Notes: a model not told the origin generated them from the sequence alone. Shown: positions 8,019-16,097, numbered from the stretch's first letter. The stretch: 32,395 bases of DNA from Saprospiraceae bacterium (GCA_020627985.1 JAHDFV010000007.1:1-32395), one strand, 5' to 3'. Numbers and translations: made by a program.

Positions 8019-9077
8019 TTACAATTTTTTATACCATTCTGTCAACACTTTTTCTGATAGTTTTCCCTGTGGAGTATAATCCTTATCTCCCCGCTCTTGA
8101 TAATGACCAGGATAAGGATACCACTTCCATAAAAATCCTCCTTTCCAATACGATTTATCTTCAAAATAATCTAATAGGGCTTCAATGGCATCGGCCTGAG
8201 CTTTTTCATTAGTGGGTAGCAGATGAGATTTAGGTTCTAATTCCCAGGTCTTTCCAGCACAACCATCAATAGTCATATAACCATATTCGGTGAAAATGAT
8301 CGGCTTTTTAAATTTTTTGTGAACTTTGGAAAGTTCTTGATCATATGCATCCCACTGTTTCATCAGAACATCTTTTTTAGGCTGTTTTGATTCATCAAGC
8401 GGAAAATAAGCATCTACACCAATATAATCTAAATCATCCCAAAAGGGTAAGAAATTGTAACTATCCCAATTGGCAGCATAGGTTAATTTACCCTTGTATT
8501 TTTCTTTAATCTTAGAAATGAGAGTTCTCCAAAATTTCTCCCTTCGGACTTCGCTCTGTTTGAATTCTGTTCCAACACAAACCATGTCAACTTCCATTTC
8601 TTGAATCAAATCGATATAAAACATGATATACGATTCATAAGATTTCTCCCATTCTTCCCAGTCTTCATCTTTTTCAAAAGTGATTCCTCCCGTCCAGCTA
8701 CCAGGTACCCAAACTTGTGGTTTTAGCATCACTTTAATATTTGATGCTTTGGCTAATCGGATGGTTTCTTTTACGCCTTCTGCTCGTTCGCCCCACCATT
8801 GTCTGTCCATATTAAAAAAGACTTGCTTCTCCCCAACTCTACAAAATCCATAAGGAATAACTGCAATCCAATTGGCATTTACTTTCTTGATCTCAATCAT
8901 AGGATCTGTTTGAAATGCACTTGGAGGAGCCACAACACTTAAGCCTTTTAGCCGATCTGATTCAGCCGTAAAATTGTTTTCAGGAACAGCTATTATTTCT
9001 TTTTGATGGCTTACTTGGTTTGAGCATTCAAAAAAAGATATGAAACTGATAAAAAAGAAGAAAATAGATTTTTGCAT
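8019..9077 (-). CDS. GH113-like TIM-barrel glycoside hydrolase lipoprotein
   Basis: A 352-residue protein with a lipoprotein-type signal (cysteine at position 18 in FFECSNQ) and then a (beta/alpha)8 glycosidase domain. The pattern fits clan GH-A, closest to GH113 as far as I can judge: KPQVWVPGSWTG after beta 3, an acid/base Glu171 in CVGTEF at the end of beta 4, IGVDAYFPL at beta 6, and a nucleophile Glu264 in IFTEYGY at beta 7, with GGFLWKWYPYPG at beta 8. Characterised GH113 enzymes are endo-beta-1,4-mannanases, but many family relatives are untested, so mannan as substrate is an inference. It is a lone surface or periplasmic enzyme: there is no SusC/SusD pair nearby. It is divergent from the blaI-like gene. 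Confidence 0.8.
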   Translation of the reverse strand: MQKSIFFFFISFISFFECSNQVSHQKEIIAVPENNFTAESDRLKGLSVVAPPSAFQTDPMIEIKKVNANWIAVIPYGFCRVGEKQVFFNMDRQWWGERAEGVKETIRLAKASNIKVMLKPQVWVPGSWTGGITFEKDEDWEEWEKSYESYIMFYIDLIQEMEVDMVCVGTEFKQSEVRREKFWRTLISKIKEKYKGKLTYAANWDSYNFLPFWDDLDYIGVDAYFPLDESKQPKKDVLMKQWDAYDQELSKVHKKFKKPIIFTEYGYMTIDGCAGKTWELEPKSHLLPTNEKAQADAIEALLDYFEDKSYWKGGFLWKWYPYPGHYQERGDKDYTPQGKLSEKVLTEWYKKL

Positions 9078-9171
9078 ATGTAGACTTAACGAATTTAAGT
9101 ATAAAGATAATCGTTATAAGATATTATAATAATCTTTAAGGCAACGCAAAAATATGTTAAATAACGTGCAA

Positions 9172-9198
9172 TAAGTTGTATAACTTAAATTAAGTTAT
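9172..9198 (+). promoter_or_regulatory. Three-half-site operator upstream of the blaI-like gene
   Basis: Three alternating half-sites are visible: TAAGTT (9172-9177), AACTTA (9182-9187) and TAAGTT (9191-9196), starting 10 and 9 bp apart, about one helical turn. The right pair lies in a perfect 9-bp-arm palindrome around 9189 (9180-9198). The array ends 12 bp before the blaI-like ATG. BlaI/MecI repressors bind dyads in their own promoter, so this is the expected autoregulatory site, although the half-site differs from the TACA/TGTA type of Staphylococcus. Confidence 0.6.
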
Positions 9199-9210
9199 TA
9201 TAATTGCGGT

Positions 9211-9579
9211 ATGAAAATACATCTCAATCCGAAAGAAGAAGAAGTCATGAATATTCTTTGGAAGCTTAAAAAGGGCTTTGTAAAGGAAATCGTGGCAGAA
9301 ATGCCAAAGCCTCATCCTCCATATACAAGTGTAAGTACTTTGGTGCGGAAATTACAAGAAAGAGGAGTTGTTGGTTTTGATGCTTTTGGTAAAACCCATC
9401 GTTATTATCCAATTTTATCTGAAGAAGAATATCGTAAAGCATCGTTTTCAAAATTATTTAAAGAATATTTTAATGGATCATATGAGAAAATGGTTTCATT
9501 TTTTTTAAAAGAGCAAAATGCAAATATTGATGATTTAGAAAAAATTCTTACTGAAATAAAGAATAAAGAAAATAAATAA
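9211..9579 (+). CDS. blaI: BlaI/MecI-family winged-helix repressor
   Basis: A 122-residue protein of typical BlaI length. The N-terminal winged helix (about 3-75) starts LNPKEEEVMNILWKLKKGFVKEIVAEMP, with recognition helix YTSVSTLVRKLQERGVV and wing FGKTHRYYPILSEEEY; the C-terminal helices (80-122) form the dimerisation region. BlaI proteins bind palindromic operators as dimers and are released when a partner M56 protease triggers their cleavage. The gene is followed after one nucleotide by such a partner, and a fitting half-site array lies just upstream, so autoregulation of the two-gene operon is likely. No beta-lactamase or PBP2a gene is nearby, so the regulon is probably not penicillin resistance. 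Confidence 0.93.
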   Translation: MKIHLNPKEEEVMNILWKLKKGFVKEIVAEMPKPHPPYTSVSTLVRKLQERGVVGFDAFGKTHRYYPILSEEEYRKASFSKLFKEYFNGSYEKMVSFFLKEQNANIDDLEKILTEIKNKENK

Positions 9580-9580
9580 A

Positions 9581-11113
9581 TTGAATACATTTTTTACATA
9601 TCTGCTTGAATCAAGTATTTGCTTGATTTGTTTTTATTGCTTGTTTTTCTTTTTATTAAAAAAAGAAACTTGGTTTCAATGGAATCGATTGTATTTAATG
9701 AGTTCAGTTTTAATATCTCTTTTAATTCCAGTATTTAATTATACCGTTAATGTTACCATTGATGCAGCACCGATATTAAATTTTGATAATAATATTGCTC
9801 CTGTTATTTCTCCAAACCCAATTGAAGAATCTTTTTATTTATTTCCTTTTATCAGAAATAATTTTCTACAAATTATTTCTTGTATTTATGTGATAGGTTT
9901 TTTGTTTTCGACTCTAGTTTTTATTAAAAGTTTGCTTCAAATTTTTTCATTTTATTTAAAAGGAAAAAAAGAAAGGAAAGAAAAAGTGACACATGTTTTA
10001 GCAAATGAAAGAATTGGAATGTTTTCTTTTTTCAATTGTATTTTTTTAGATCAAAATAAATTTAGCGAATTTTCTAATGAAGAAAAAGAAAGAATTATAA
10101 ATCATGAATTGGCTCATATTAATGAAAAACACAGTTGGGATTTAATGCTATTAGAGTTGGTGAAAATAGTGTTTTGGTTTAATCCAATTGTTTATGCTTT
10201 TAAATATAGTATTGAAGAAATTCACGAATTTATTGCAGATGAATTAGTGATTCGAAAAGAAGGAAAAGCGTTTGAATATGCACATTTTTTAGTGAACCAA
10301 GTCAAGTATGAATTTTTAAATAATAAATTTTGTAACAGTTTATTTAACGAACCTATTAAAAATAGATTAATTATGATTAAAAAAACGAAATCAAGGAATT
10401 TGAATTCTTTGAAATTTTTATCTGCTTTTCCTGTATTAGGAGGACTCGTATTTTTTATATGTGTTGAATACGCTTTCGTTTCAGAGAAGAATTCGGATGT
10501 TGTAAATTCAGAATTAAAAAATAATAGTATAATGTTGGATACAGTTCCGCCTAAAGCGAGTCAAATGCCTTTTACACCAGAGAAAGGTAAATGTTATGCA
10601 AAATGCGAACTCCCTGCAGAATATCTTTATGTTGAAATGGAATACCCTGTTTATACGGGTAATGATTCTAATATAGCATTAGATGAAATATCAATTTCTG
10701 AACCCAGTAAAGCGAAATGGGTAAAAAAGAAAACGGATAAACCTTGCCATTCTGAAGATCCTGCAGATTGTATGGTTTGGTGTCTTGTGGAAACAGGCTC
10801 TGAAACTAAAGTGATTAAAGTGGTAAAAGATATTAATTCAACAAAAGATTATGAAATGAAATCTTTTCAAGTGGCTCAAATAAAATCGGATCGTAAAGCA
10901 GATTGGCAAGAAGTTTTGTGTTTTGATAAAATTACAGAAGATGTAATAAATCAAGTACAAGGAAGCTTAAAGTCATTAGGTTATACTGTGGGAAATTCTA
11001 AAAAATTAGATAAAGTAACTAAAAAAGCTTTACACCAATTTCAAGATGATTTTAAATTACCAAAAGGGAATTTAAATATGGCAACATTAGATAAATTAGG
11101 ATTGAGTTTCTAA
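9581..11113 (+). CDS. BlaR1-like M56 membrane protease with C-terminal peptidoglycan-binding domain
   Basis: A 510-residue integral membrane sensor-protease. TM1 and TM2 lie at about 5-27 and 37-53 and TM3 at about 93-125, followed by the cytoplasmic M56 zinc protease with HELAH (175-179) and the downstream ligand region EEIHEFIADE (212-221), then TM4 at about 277-297. The extracytoplasmic part is unlike BlaR1: there is no SxxK/KTG penicillin-binding domain. Instead there is a cysteine-rich segment (GKCYAKCELP at 336-344, cysteines at 389, 397, 401 and 447) that I recall from Bacteroidota envelope proteins, and a C-terminal PG_binding_1-like domain (about 451-510, with LKSLGYTV and ALHQFQDDFKLP). 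The start is TTG, one nucleotide after blaI, so translation is coupled. The probable role is sensing wall state and relieving BlaI repression. Confidence 0.88.
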   Translation: MNTFFTYLLESSICLICFYCLFFFLLKKETWFQWNRLYLMSSVLISLLIPVFNYTVNVTIDAAPILNFDNNIAPVISPNPIEESFYLFPFIRNNFLQIISCIYVIGFLFSTLVFIKSLLQIFSFYLKGKKERKEKVTHVLANERIGMFSFFNCIFLDQNKFSEFSNEEKERIINHELAHINEKHSWDLMLLELVKIVFWFNPIVYAFKYSIEEIHEFIADELVIRKEGKAFEYAHFLVNQVKYEFLNNKFCNSLFNEPIKNRLIMIKKTKSRNLNSLKFLSAFPVLGGLVFFICVEYAFVSEKNSDVVNSELKNNSIMLDTVPPKASQMPFTPEKGKCYAKCELPAEYLYVEMEYPVYTGNDSNIALDEISISEPSKAKWVKKKTDKPCHSEDPADCMVWCLVETGSETKVIKVVKDINSTKDYEMKSFQVAQIKSDRKADWQEVLCFDKITEDVINQVQGSLKSLGYTVGNSKKLDKVTKKALHQFQDDFKLPKGNLNMATLDKLGLSF

Positions 11114-11124
11114 TATATTTTTTT

Positions 11125-11157
11125 AATCCAATCAACGTGTTTTACGTTGATTGGATT
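11125..11157 (+). terminator. Terminator after the M56 gene
   Basis: A perfect 14-bp stem (11125-11138 with 11144-11157) with a 5-nt loop, followed by TTTTATTT. It sits between two convergent genes. The minus-strand reading is followed by A residues rather than T, so it mainly serves the plus-strand operon. Confidence 0.8.
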
Positions 11158-11796
11158 TTATTTGCGTTCAAAACTAGTGAGTGGAAAAGAATTAGGACAG
11201 TTTATTTTATAATATTCTAAATCCTTTTTCTCGCAAACACCAACATAATCTCCTTCATAATTTTCCATATTAATTATTTTTTGAAAATGTAAATGTGAAG
11301 GCCATCCTCCATTTTCATCCCAGTTCCCAATCTGACAAAATGGTGTTCCTTTTTTAATGAATTTTCCTATCTTCAATCCAATTAAAGATGACAAAGATAA
11401 ATGTCCATAAAGGGTATGGAAAATATTTCCATCTTCTTCATGTTTTAAGATAATGGTTCCTCCATAATCATATGGTAAATCATTATTTTTAAAACTATGC
11501 ACTTCTCCATCTAAAGTACCAAAAATTTGTGTTCCTACTTTTGCCCAAATATCAATTGCTAAATGAATATTTCTTTCAGGACTAAAATTTTTACTTATGC
11601 TATAAATATTTCTTTTTTCAAGATATCCCCCGATGCCATATTTTACATTGTTTTTTTCTAGTTCAGAAAATATAAACTGTTCTAAATATTTAGGATTAGA
11701 AGTTTTTCGAAAATCTAATATTGGATTTTCTTGACTTAAATTAATATCAAGATATTCTGTTGATTTAATTTTTTTTCCTAATAATGGATAGCACAT
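11158..11796 (-). CDS. Leaderless M23-family (LytM-type) metallopeptidase homologue
   Basis: A 212-residue protein with the M23 zinc site intact: HLAID (His and Asp ligands, about 98-102), HTLYGHLS and HLHFQ. M23 enzymes normally cut peptidoglycan peptides outside the cytoplasm, but this one has no signal peptide, membrane helix or lipobox. The string of motifs VHSFKNNDLPYDYGGTII, YGHLSLSSL, NGGWPSHLHFQ and GDYVGV...YYKINCPNSF matches, from memory, the M23 module fused to class-III aminotransferases and APH-like kinases in other bacteria; here it stands alone. The target may therefore not be peptidoglycan. It faces the M56 gene, and a terminator separates it from trxB upstream. Confidence 0.83.
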   Translation of the reverse strand: MCYPLLGKKIKSTEYLDINLSQENPILDFRKTSNPKYLEQFIFSELEKNNVKYGIGGYLEKRNIYSISKNFSPERNIHLAIDIWAKVGTQIFGTLDGEVHSFKNNDLPYDYGGTIILKHEEDGNIFHTLYGHLSLSSLIGLKIGKFIKKGTPFCQIGNWDENGGWPSHLHFQKIINMENYEGDYVGVCEKKDLEYYKINCPNSFPLTSFERK

Positions 11797-11811
11797 TTTA
11801 TTACGATTTAA

Positions 11812-11847
11812 ATAAAAACGAGGAAACCATTATATATGATTTCCTCG
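11812..11847 (-). terminator. Terminator of trxB
   Basis: An 8-bp stem, CGAGGAAA (11819-11826) with TTTCCTCG (11840-11847); on the minus strand it is followed by TTTTTATTT. It lies 28 nt beyond the trxB stop codon and isolates trxB from the M23 gene. Confidence 0.7.
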
Positions 11848-11874
11848 CAAATTATAAATTAAAAGAAAAAAGAA

Positions 11875-12822
11875 TTAAATAATTTCTTTTTCCGTTAAAT
11901 ATCGTTCTGCATCTAAAGCTGCCATACATCCAGATCCTGCAGCAGTAACGGCTTGTCTATAAATATGATCTTGTGCATCTCCGCTAACAAATACACCTTC
12001 TACATTGGTGAATGAACGTCCAGGAGTAGCTTTTAAATATCCTGTTTCATCCATATCTAACCAATCTTTAAAAATATCAGTATTCGGTTTGTGTCCAATT
12101 GCCACAAAAAATCCTTGAATATCTAATTTGAATTCTTCTCCTGTCTTATTGTTAGTAAATAAGGCTCCTTCAACTTCTTCTTCACCTAAGATATCTTTGG
12201 TATTCGTATTCCAATGAATGGTTATATTTTTCGTATTTTTTACACGCTCTTGCATAATCTTAGAAGCCCTCATTTCATCTCTTCTTACAATCATGTGAAC
12301 ATTCTTACACAATTTAGCTAAGTATTGCGCTTCTTCAGCAGCAGTATCACCCGCTCCTACGATAGCAACATCCATGTTTCTAAAAAAGAATCCATCACAT
12401 ACTGCACAAGCTGAAACACCACCACCATTTCTAGCTAATCGACCTTCATTTTCAAGACCTAACCATTTTGCACTTGCACCAGTAGAAATAATAACAGCAT
12501 CCGCATGAATTTCATGCCCAGTCTCAGACCATAATTTATGAACAGGTCCAGAAAAATCTACTTTAGTTATTCTTTCTCTTCTTACCTCTGTTCCAAAACG
12601 CTCTGCTTGTTTTTGGAAATCATCCATCATTTTAGGACCTTGTACGCCTTCAGGGTAACCAGGGTAATTTTCAACTTCTGTAGTAATCATTAATTGTCCA
12701 CCTGGCTCAGGTCCAGTATAAACGATTGGTTTTAAGTTGGCTCTTGCTGCATAAACGGCTGCAGTATATCCTGCAGGTCCGGATCCAATAATAATGCACA
12801 ATGCTCTTTCAGGTGCTGCCAT
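11875..12822 (-). CDS. trxB: Thioredoxin-disulfide reductase
   Basis: A 315-residue flavoprotein of standard bacterial TrxB length. The FAD-binding GSGPAGYTAAVYAAR lies at 13-27, the redox-active pair Cys139-Ala-Val-Cys142 in GGGVSACAVCDG, the NADPH-binding VGAGDTAAEEA at about 155-165, and the C-terminal FAD contact FVSGDAQD at about 275-282. It reduces thioredoxin with NADPH in the cytoplasm. It is flanked by its own terminator and a 99-bp upstream gap after gap, so it appears monocistronic. I see no clear TAnnTTTG box in front of it. Confidence 0.97.
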   Translation of the reverse strand: MAAPERALCIIIGSGPAGYTAAVYAARANLKPIVYTGPEPGGQLMITTEVENYPGYPEGVQGPKMMDDFQKQAERFGTEVRRERITKVDFSGPVHKLWSETGHEIHADAVIISTGASAKWLGLENEGRLARNGGGVSACAVCDGFFFRNMDVAIVGAGDTAAEEAQYLAKLCKNVHMIVRRDEMRASKIMQERVKNTKNITIHWNTNTKDILGEEEVEGALFTNNKTGEEFKLDIQGFFVAIGHKPNTDIFKDWLDMDETGYLKATPGRSFTNVEGVFVSGDAQDHIYRQAVTAAGSGCMAALDAERYLTEKEII

Positions 12823-12921
12823 TCTTTATTTCTATTATTAAGTAATTAATTAACTCTTTATATAAGGTCAAAAGTGATAAAAAAGTTGAATAAGAAATGT
12901 TTTCACTTTGACAATTCATTA

Positions 12922-14382
12922 TTAATAATATCTCAATCTTCTAACTTGAGAAACATATTTTGCTAATCGAACGACTTGACAAGAATATCCAAATTCATTA
13001 TCATACCAAGCATAAACAGTTACGTTCTTACCATCTTTTGAAACAATCGTTGATGGTGCATCTATAATAGAAGCGCTTGTATGTCCTACAACATCATTGG
13101 AAACAAATTCCGTATCTGTTGAGTAATGGATTTGTTCTACTAATTTGCCATGTAAAGCAGATTTTTGAATCAATTTATTCAAATCTTCTAAAGTAGTTTC
13201 AGTCTTTAGTGTCAAATTCATGATAGCTAATGAAACATTGGGTGTAGGTACACGAACGGCATTTCCTGTTAGTAACCCTTTTAACTCAGGAATTACTTTT
13301 GAAACTGCTTTAGCTGCTCCAGTTGAAGTAAGAACCATATTTAATGGTGCTCCTCTACCTCTACGAGGTTTTTTGTGGAAATTATCAATTAGATTTTGAT
13401 CATTAGTATAAGAATGAATTGATTCGATGTGTCCTTTATCTATTCCTAAATTGTCATTGATTACTTTGATCACAGGAACAATTGCATTCGTTGTACAGGA
13501 AGCTGCAGAAAATACCAAATCAGATTTAAAATCTAATTCTTTATTATTAGCTCCATGAACAATATTAGGTACACCATCACCTGGTGCAGTAAGCATGGCT
13601 TGTGTTGCTCCAGGACGTAAATGACGACTTAGTCCTTCTTTGTCTCTCCAAACACCAGTATTGTCAATGACAATTGCATTTTGAATATTATATGTCGTAT
13701 AATCTATATCTTCTGGCTGACCAGCAAAAATGACTTTTACTCGATTTCCATTGATAATTAATTCTTCCTTTTCTGCATCAACATCTACAATTCCCTTAAA
13801 GGTGCCATGTACAGAATCTTTACGCAAAAGTGAAGCTCTCTTTTCTAATTCAGAAGCTCTATCTTTTAATTTAGGTCTTAACACAATTGCTTTTAATCGC
13901 AATTGATCTCCTTTCCCTGTTTTTTCTGCAATTAAACGCGCTAATAAACGACCGATTCTACCAAAGCCATATAAGATGACATCTCTAGAACCTAAGACTT
14001 TTTTATCTTGACCAATATGATCACTTAATTGATTCCCAATAAAAGCAGTTAGATCTTCAGATCCATTTTTTAAATTCCATTCTAAAGCTAATTTGCCAAC
14101 ATCAATTTTTGATGGAGCTAAATTTTCAATGCCATCAATCGCTTTTGCAATTTTTAAAACAACATCAACAGTGATCGGCTGTTCAGTATACTTTTTAGAG
14201 AAAAGTAAAGTATTTAATAATTCTGTTGGGCGTGAATCATATAAATCATGATGAAAATAAATCAATTCAACATTCTTATCGAATCTTAAATCACCCATAA
14301 TACTTAATAATTCAAGAGAATTTTTTTCTTGATTTCTCCAATTACTTAAGGCTTGATCTTTTTGTACTATTAAATCCTTCAT
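12922..14382 (-). CDS. gap: Glyceraldehyde-3-phosphate dehydrogenase, long Bacteroidota form
   Basis: A 486-residue enzyme, about 150 longer than classical GAPDH (around 335). The extra N-terminal part (about 1-130) is helical and unlike known domains. The GAPDH core begins at ILYGFGRIGRLLARL (about 136-150), with the catalytic cysteine Cys296 in SAASCTTNAIVP, His323 in HSYTNDQ, and the phosphate-site segments RRGRGAPLN, TSTGAAKAV and WYDNEFGYS near the end. It converts glyceraldehyde-3-phosphate to 1,3-bisphosphoglycerate. After the Rossmann second strand, where NAD-specific enzymes have an acidic residue (as in IND), this protein reads IVLRPK, so the cofactor preference may differ. It has a strong promoter at 14426-14456 and stands alone. 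Confidence 0.93.
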   Translation of the reverse strand: MKDLIVQKDQALSNWRNQEKNSLELLSIMGDLRFDKNVELIYFHHDLYDSRPTELLNTLLFSKKYTEQPITVDVVLKIAKAIDGIENLAPSKIDVGKLALEWNLKNGSEDLTAFIGNQLSDHIGQDKKVLGSRDVILYGFGRIGRLLARLIAEKTGKGDQLRLKAIVLRPKLKDRASELEKRASLLRKDSVHGTFKGIVDVDAEKEELIINGNRVKVIFAGQPEDIDYTTYNIQNAIVIDNTGVWRDKEGLSRHLRPGATQAMLTAPGDGVPNIVHGANNKELDFKSDLVFSAASCTTNAIVPVIKVINDNLGIDKGHIESIHSYTNDQNLIDNFHKKPRRGRGAPLNMVLTSTGAAKAVSKVIPELKGLLTGNAVRVPTPNVSLAIMNLTLKTETTLEDLNKLIQKSALHGKLVEQIHYSTDTEFVSNDVVGHTSASIIDAPSTIVSKDGKNVTVYAWYDNEFGYSCQVVRLAKYVSQVRRLRYY

Positions 14383-14425
14383 AATCTCGAATGGTAAATA
14401 ATTAAATATTTTTCTTTAGACGGTG

Positions 14426-14456
14426 CAAAGGTAATGATTTTAAAAATGAAGAGAAA
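14426..14456 (-). promoter_or_regulatory. Promoter of gap
   Basis: On the minus strand TTTC (14456-14453) and TACCTTTG (14433-14426) are separated by 19 nt: an exact -7 consensus with a near -33 element at the correct spacing. The ATG is 43 nt downstream of the -7 box. This is among the best promoters in the window. Confidence 0.7.
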
Positions 14457-14491
14457 GAAGTTGGGAAAATATGGTGGTAAGAGGGTAAAAT

Positions 14492-14526
14492 AAAAAAGCA
14501 CTTCAAGTCAATTGAAGTGCTTTTTT
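14492..14526 (-). terminator. Terminator of the primary sigma factor gene
   Basis: A perfect 15-bp stem (14492-14506 with 14512-14526) with a 5-nt loop; the arms end in A6 and T6, so it could act on either strand. It starts 20 nt beyond the sigma factor stop codon. Confidence 0.85.
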
Positions 14527-14546
14527 AGAAAATTGAGTGAAAAATA

Positions 14547-15416
14547 TTAAGCGCCTAAATAGTGCTTTAATAATTTACTACGTGATGTATTTCTCAACTT
14601 GTTGATAGCCTTGTCTTTGATTTGACGAACGCGTTCACGAGTAAGACCAAATTTTTCTCCGATATCTTCTAAAGACATTGGATGTTCTACTGTGATTCCA
14701 AAGTACAATTTGATGACATCTGCTTGTCTTTCAGTTAATGTACCTAAAGAACGTTCGATTTCGCGACTTAATGATTCATGATATTCTAATTTTGAATCAG
14801 TTAATGGAGTATTACTATTTTCTAGTACGTCCAAAAGCGAATTATCTTCACCCTCTACAAATGGAGCATCCATTGATACGTGACGAGCGGCAACACCTAA
14901 AGTAGTTTCTACTTCTTCAGTATTGATTTCTAACTGTTCTGCTAATTCTTCAGCAGACGGCTCTCGTTCGTACTCTTGCTCTAATTGTGAAAATGCTTTG
15001 TTGATTTTGTTAAGTGAACCTACTTTGTTTAAAGGTAGTCTCACAATACGAGATTGTTCAGCCAAAGCTTGTAAAATAGATTGTCTAATCCACCATACAG
15101 CGTAAGAAATGAATTTAAATCCTCTCGTTTCATCGAACCTTTGAGCTGCCTTAATAAGCCCTAAGTTCCCCTCATTGATTAAGTCACTCAGTGATAGTCC
15201 TTGGTTTTGATATTGTTTTGCAACGGAAACTACGAAACGTAAATTGGCTTTTGTTAATTTTTCCAAGGCTATTTGATCGCCTTGCTTGATTCTTTTTGCC
15301 AAATCTACTTCTTCCTCCGGTGTCAACAAATCTACCTTACCAATTTCCTGAAGATATTTCTCCAGTGACTGACTTTCACGATTCGTGATTGACTTGGTAA
15401 TCTTCAGTTGCCTCAT
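14547..15416 (-). CDS. rpoD: Primary RNA polymerase sigma factor (short Bacteroidota SigA)
   Basis: A 289-residue sigma-70 protein without region 1.1, the size of the housekeeping sigma factor of Bacteroidota, which recognises TTTG/TAnnTTTG promoters rather than the E. coli -35/-10. Region 1.2 begins [27 protein letters not shown]; region 2 has [33 protein letters not shown] and the -10-recognition helix [15 protein letters not shown]; region 3 has [15 protein letters not shown]; region 4 has the helix-turn-helix [24 protein letters not shown]. Being complete and closest to the group 1 pattern, it is called primary, but a group 2 factor cannot be excluded without the rest of the genome. It has its own promoter and terminator and is divergent from the START-like gene. 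Confidence 0.95.
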   Translation of the reverse strand: MRQLKITKSITNRESQSLEKYLQEIGKVDLLTPEEEVDLAKRIKQGDQIALEKLTKANLRFVVSVAKQYQNQGLSLSDLINEGNLGLIKAAQRFDETRGFKFISYAVWWIRQSILQALAEQSRIVRLPLNKVGSLNKINKAFSQLEQEYEREPSAEELAEQLEINTEEVETTLGVAARHVSMDAPFVEGEDNSLLDVLENSNTPLTDSKLEYHESLSREIERSLGTLTERQADVIKLYFGITVEHPMSLEDIGEKFGLTRERVRQIKDKAINKLRNTSRSKLLKHYLGA

Positions 15417-15467
15417 TCAGATGCCTTTTTATTTATGTAAGAGAAGAATAGTGTGCGTATATCTTCA

Positions 15468-15498
15468 CAAAATTAATAGAATAAGTTGTTACAATCAA
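15468..15498 (-). promoter_or_regulatory. Promoter of the primary sigma factor gene
   Basis: On the minus strand TAATTTTG (15475-15468) exactly matches the -7 consensus, and TTG (15498-15496) lies 20 nt upstream as a partial -33 element. The leader would be about 45 nt. The gene may be read by its own product. Confidence 0.55.
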
Positions 15499-15523
15499 GT
15501 AAGTTGAAGATTTAATACCGTAT

Positions 15524-15545
15524 AAAACCAATATTTCTTGGTTTT
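15524..15545. repeat. Perfect 8-bp inverted repeat in the rpoD/START-like divergent region
   Basis: AAAACCAA (15524-15531) and TTGGTTTT (15538-15545) flank a 6-nt spacer, about 50 bp upstream of the sigma factor -7 box. It could be an operator or a small hairpin. The rest of this 276-bp intergenic region shows no gene. Confidence 0.4.
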
Positions 15546-15692
15546 GATACTTCACAAACAAATAAATGCAATTTTATGAAAATAAGTTCCCTCTATTTGG
15601 AAAAATCATTTATTTAGTTTTTATTGCGACCCAACACCTAGTAAATTTCACACAATTGGGGTTTACATATTTTAAATTAAGTAAAAACTCAC

Positions 15693-16073
15693 ATGGAAAG
15701 AGTATCCTTTGATGTTGAATTCCTTTTTAGGGCTTCTCCTACAATATTATATAAATTTTTTACGGATGCTTCTGCGATCATCCGATGGTTTTGCGATGAA
15801 TGCGATGTAGAAGGTGATGAATATACCTTTACATGGGATGGTGCTGATGAAGTTGCTAATATGATTGATGATATAGAAGATGAACGTATCCGTTTTAAAT
15901 GGGAAGATGCTGATTCTGATGATGAATATTATGAAGTAAGATTTAGTCGATCAGAAGTAACAGGCGAAACTATTTTAGAGATAACAGATTTTTGTGATTC
16001 AGATGAAGTTGAAGATCAGAAAAGATTATGGGCGAGCCAGATTAAAAAATTAAGAATTGAAACTGGTGGATAA
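15693..16073 (+). CDS. START-like (AHSA1/SRPBCC-type) domain protein
   Basis: A 126-residue very acidic cytosolic protein. It resembles the START-like domain proteins annotated across Bacteroidota: FDVEFLFRASPTILYKFFTDASAIIRWFCDECDVEGDEYTFTWDGADEVANMI, followed by RIRFKWEDAD and the terminal helix SDEVEDQKRLWASQIKKLRI. The helix-grip fold usually binds a hydrophobic ligand or chaperone client, but no activity is established for this family. It is divergent from rpoD with 276 bp between and is closed by a strong terminator at 16098-16135, so it is monocistronic. Confidence 0.82.
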   Translation: MERVSFDVEFLFRASPTILYKFFTDASAIIRWFCDECDVEGDEYTFTWDGADEVANMIDDIEDERIRFKWEDADSDDEYYEVRFSRSEVTGETILEITDFCDSDEVEDQKRLWASQIKKLRIETGG

Positions 16074-16097
16074 TTAAACCGCTAAGTTTTAATATTG

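Noticed and set aside
9211-11113. Reading blaI/M56 as a beta-lactam resistance operon
   Set aside because: No beta-lactamase or PBP gene is nearby and the protease has no penicillin-binding domain.
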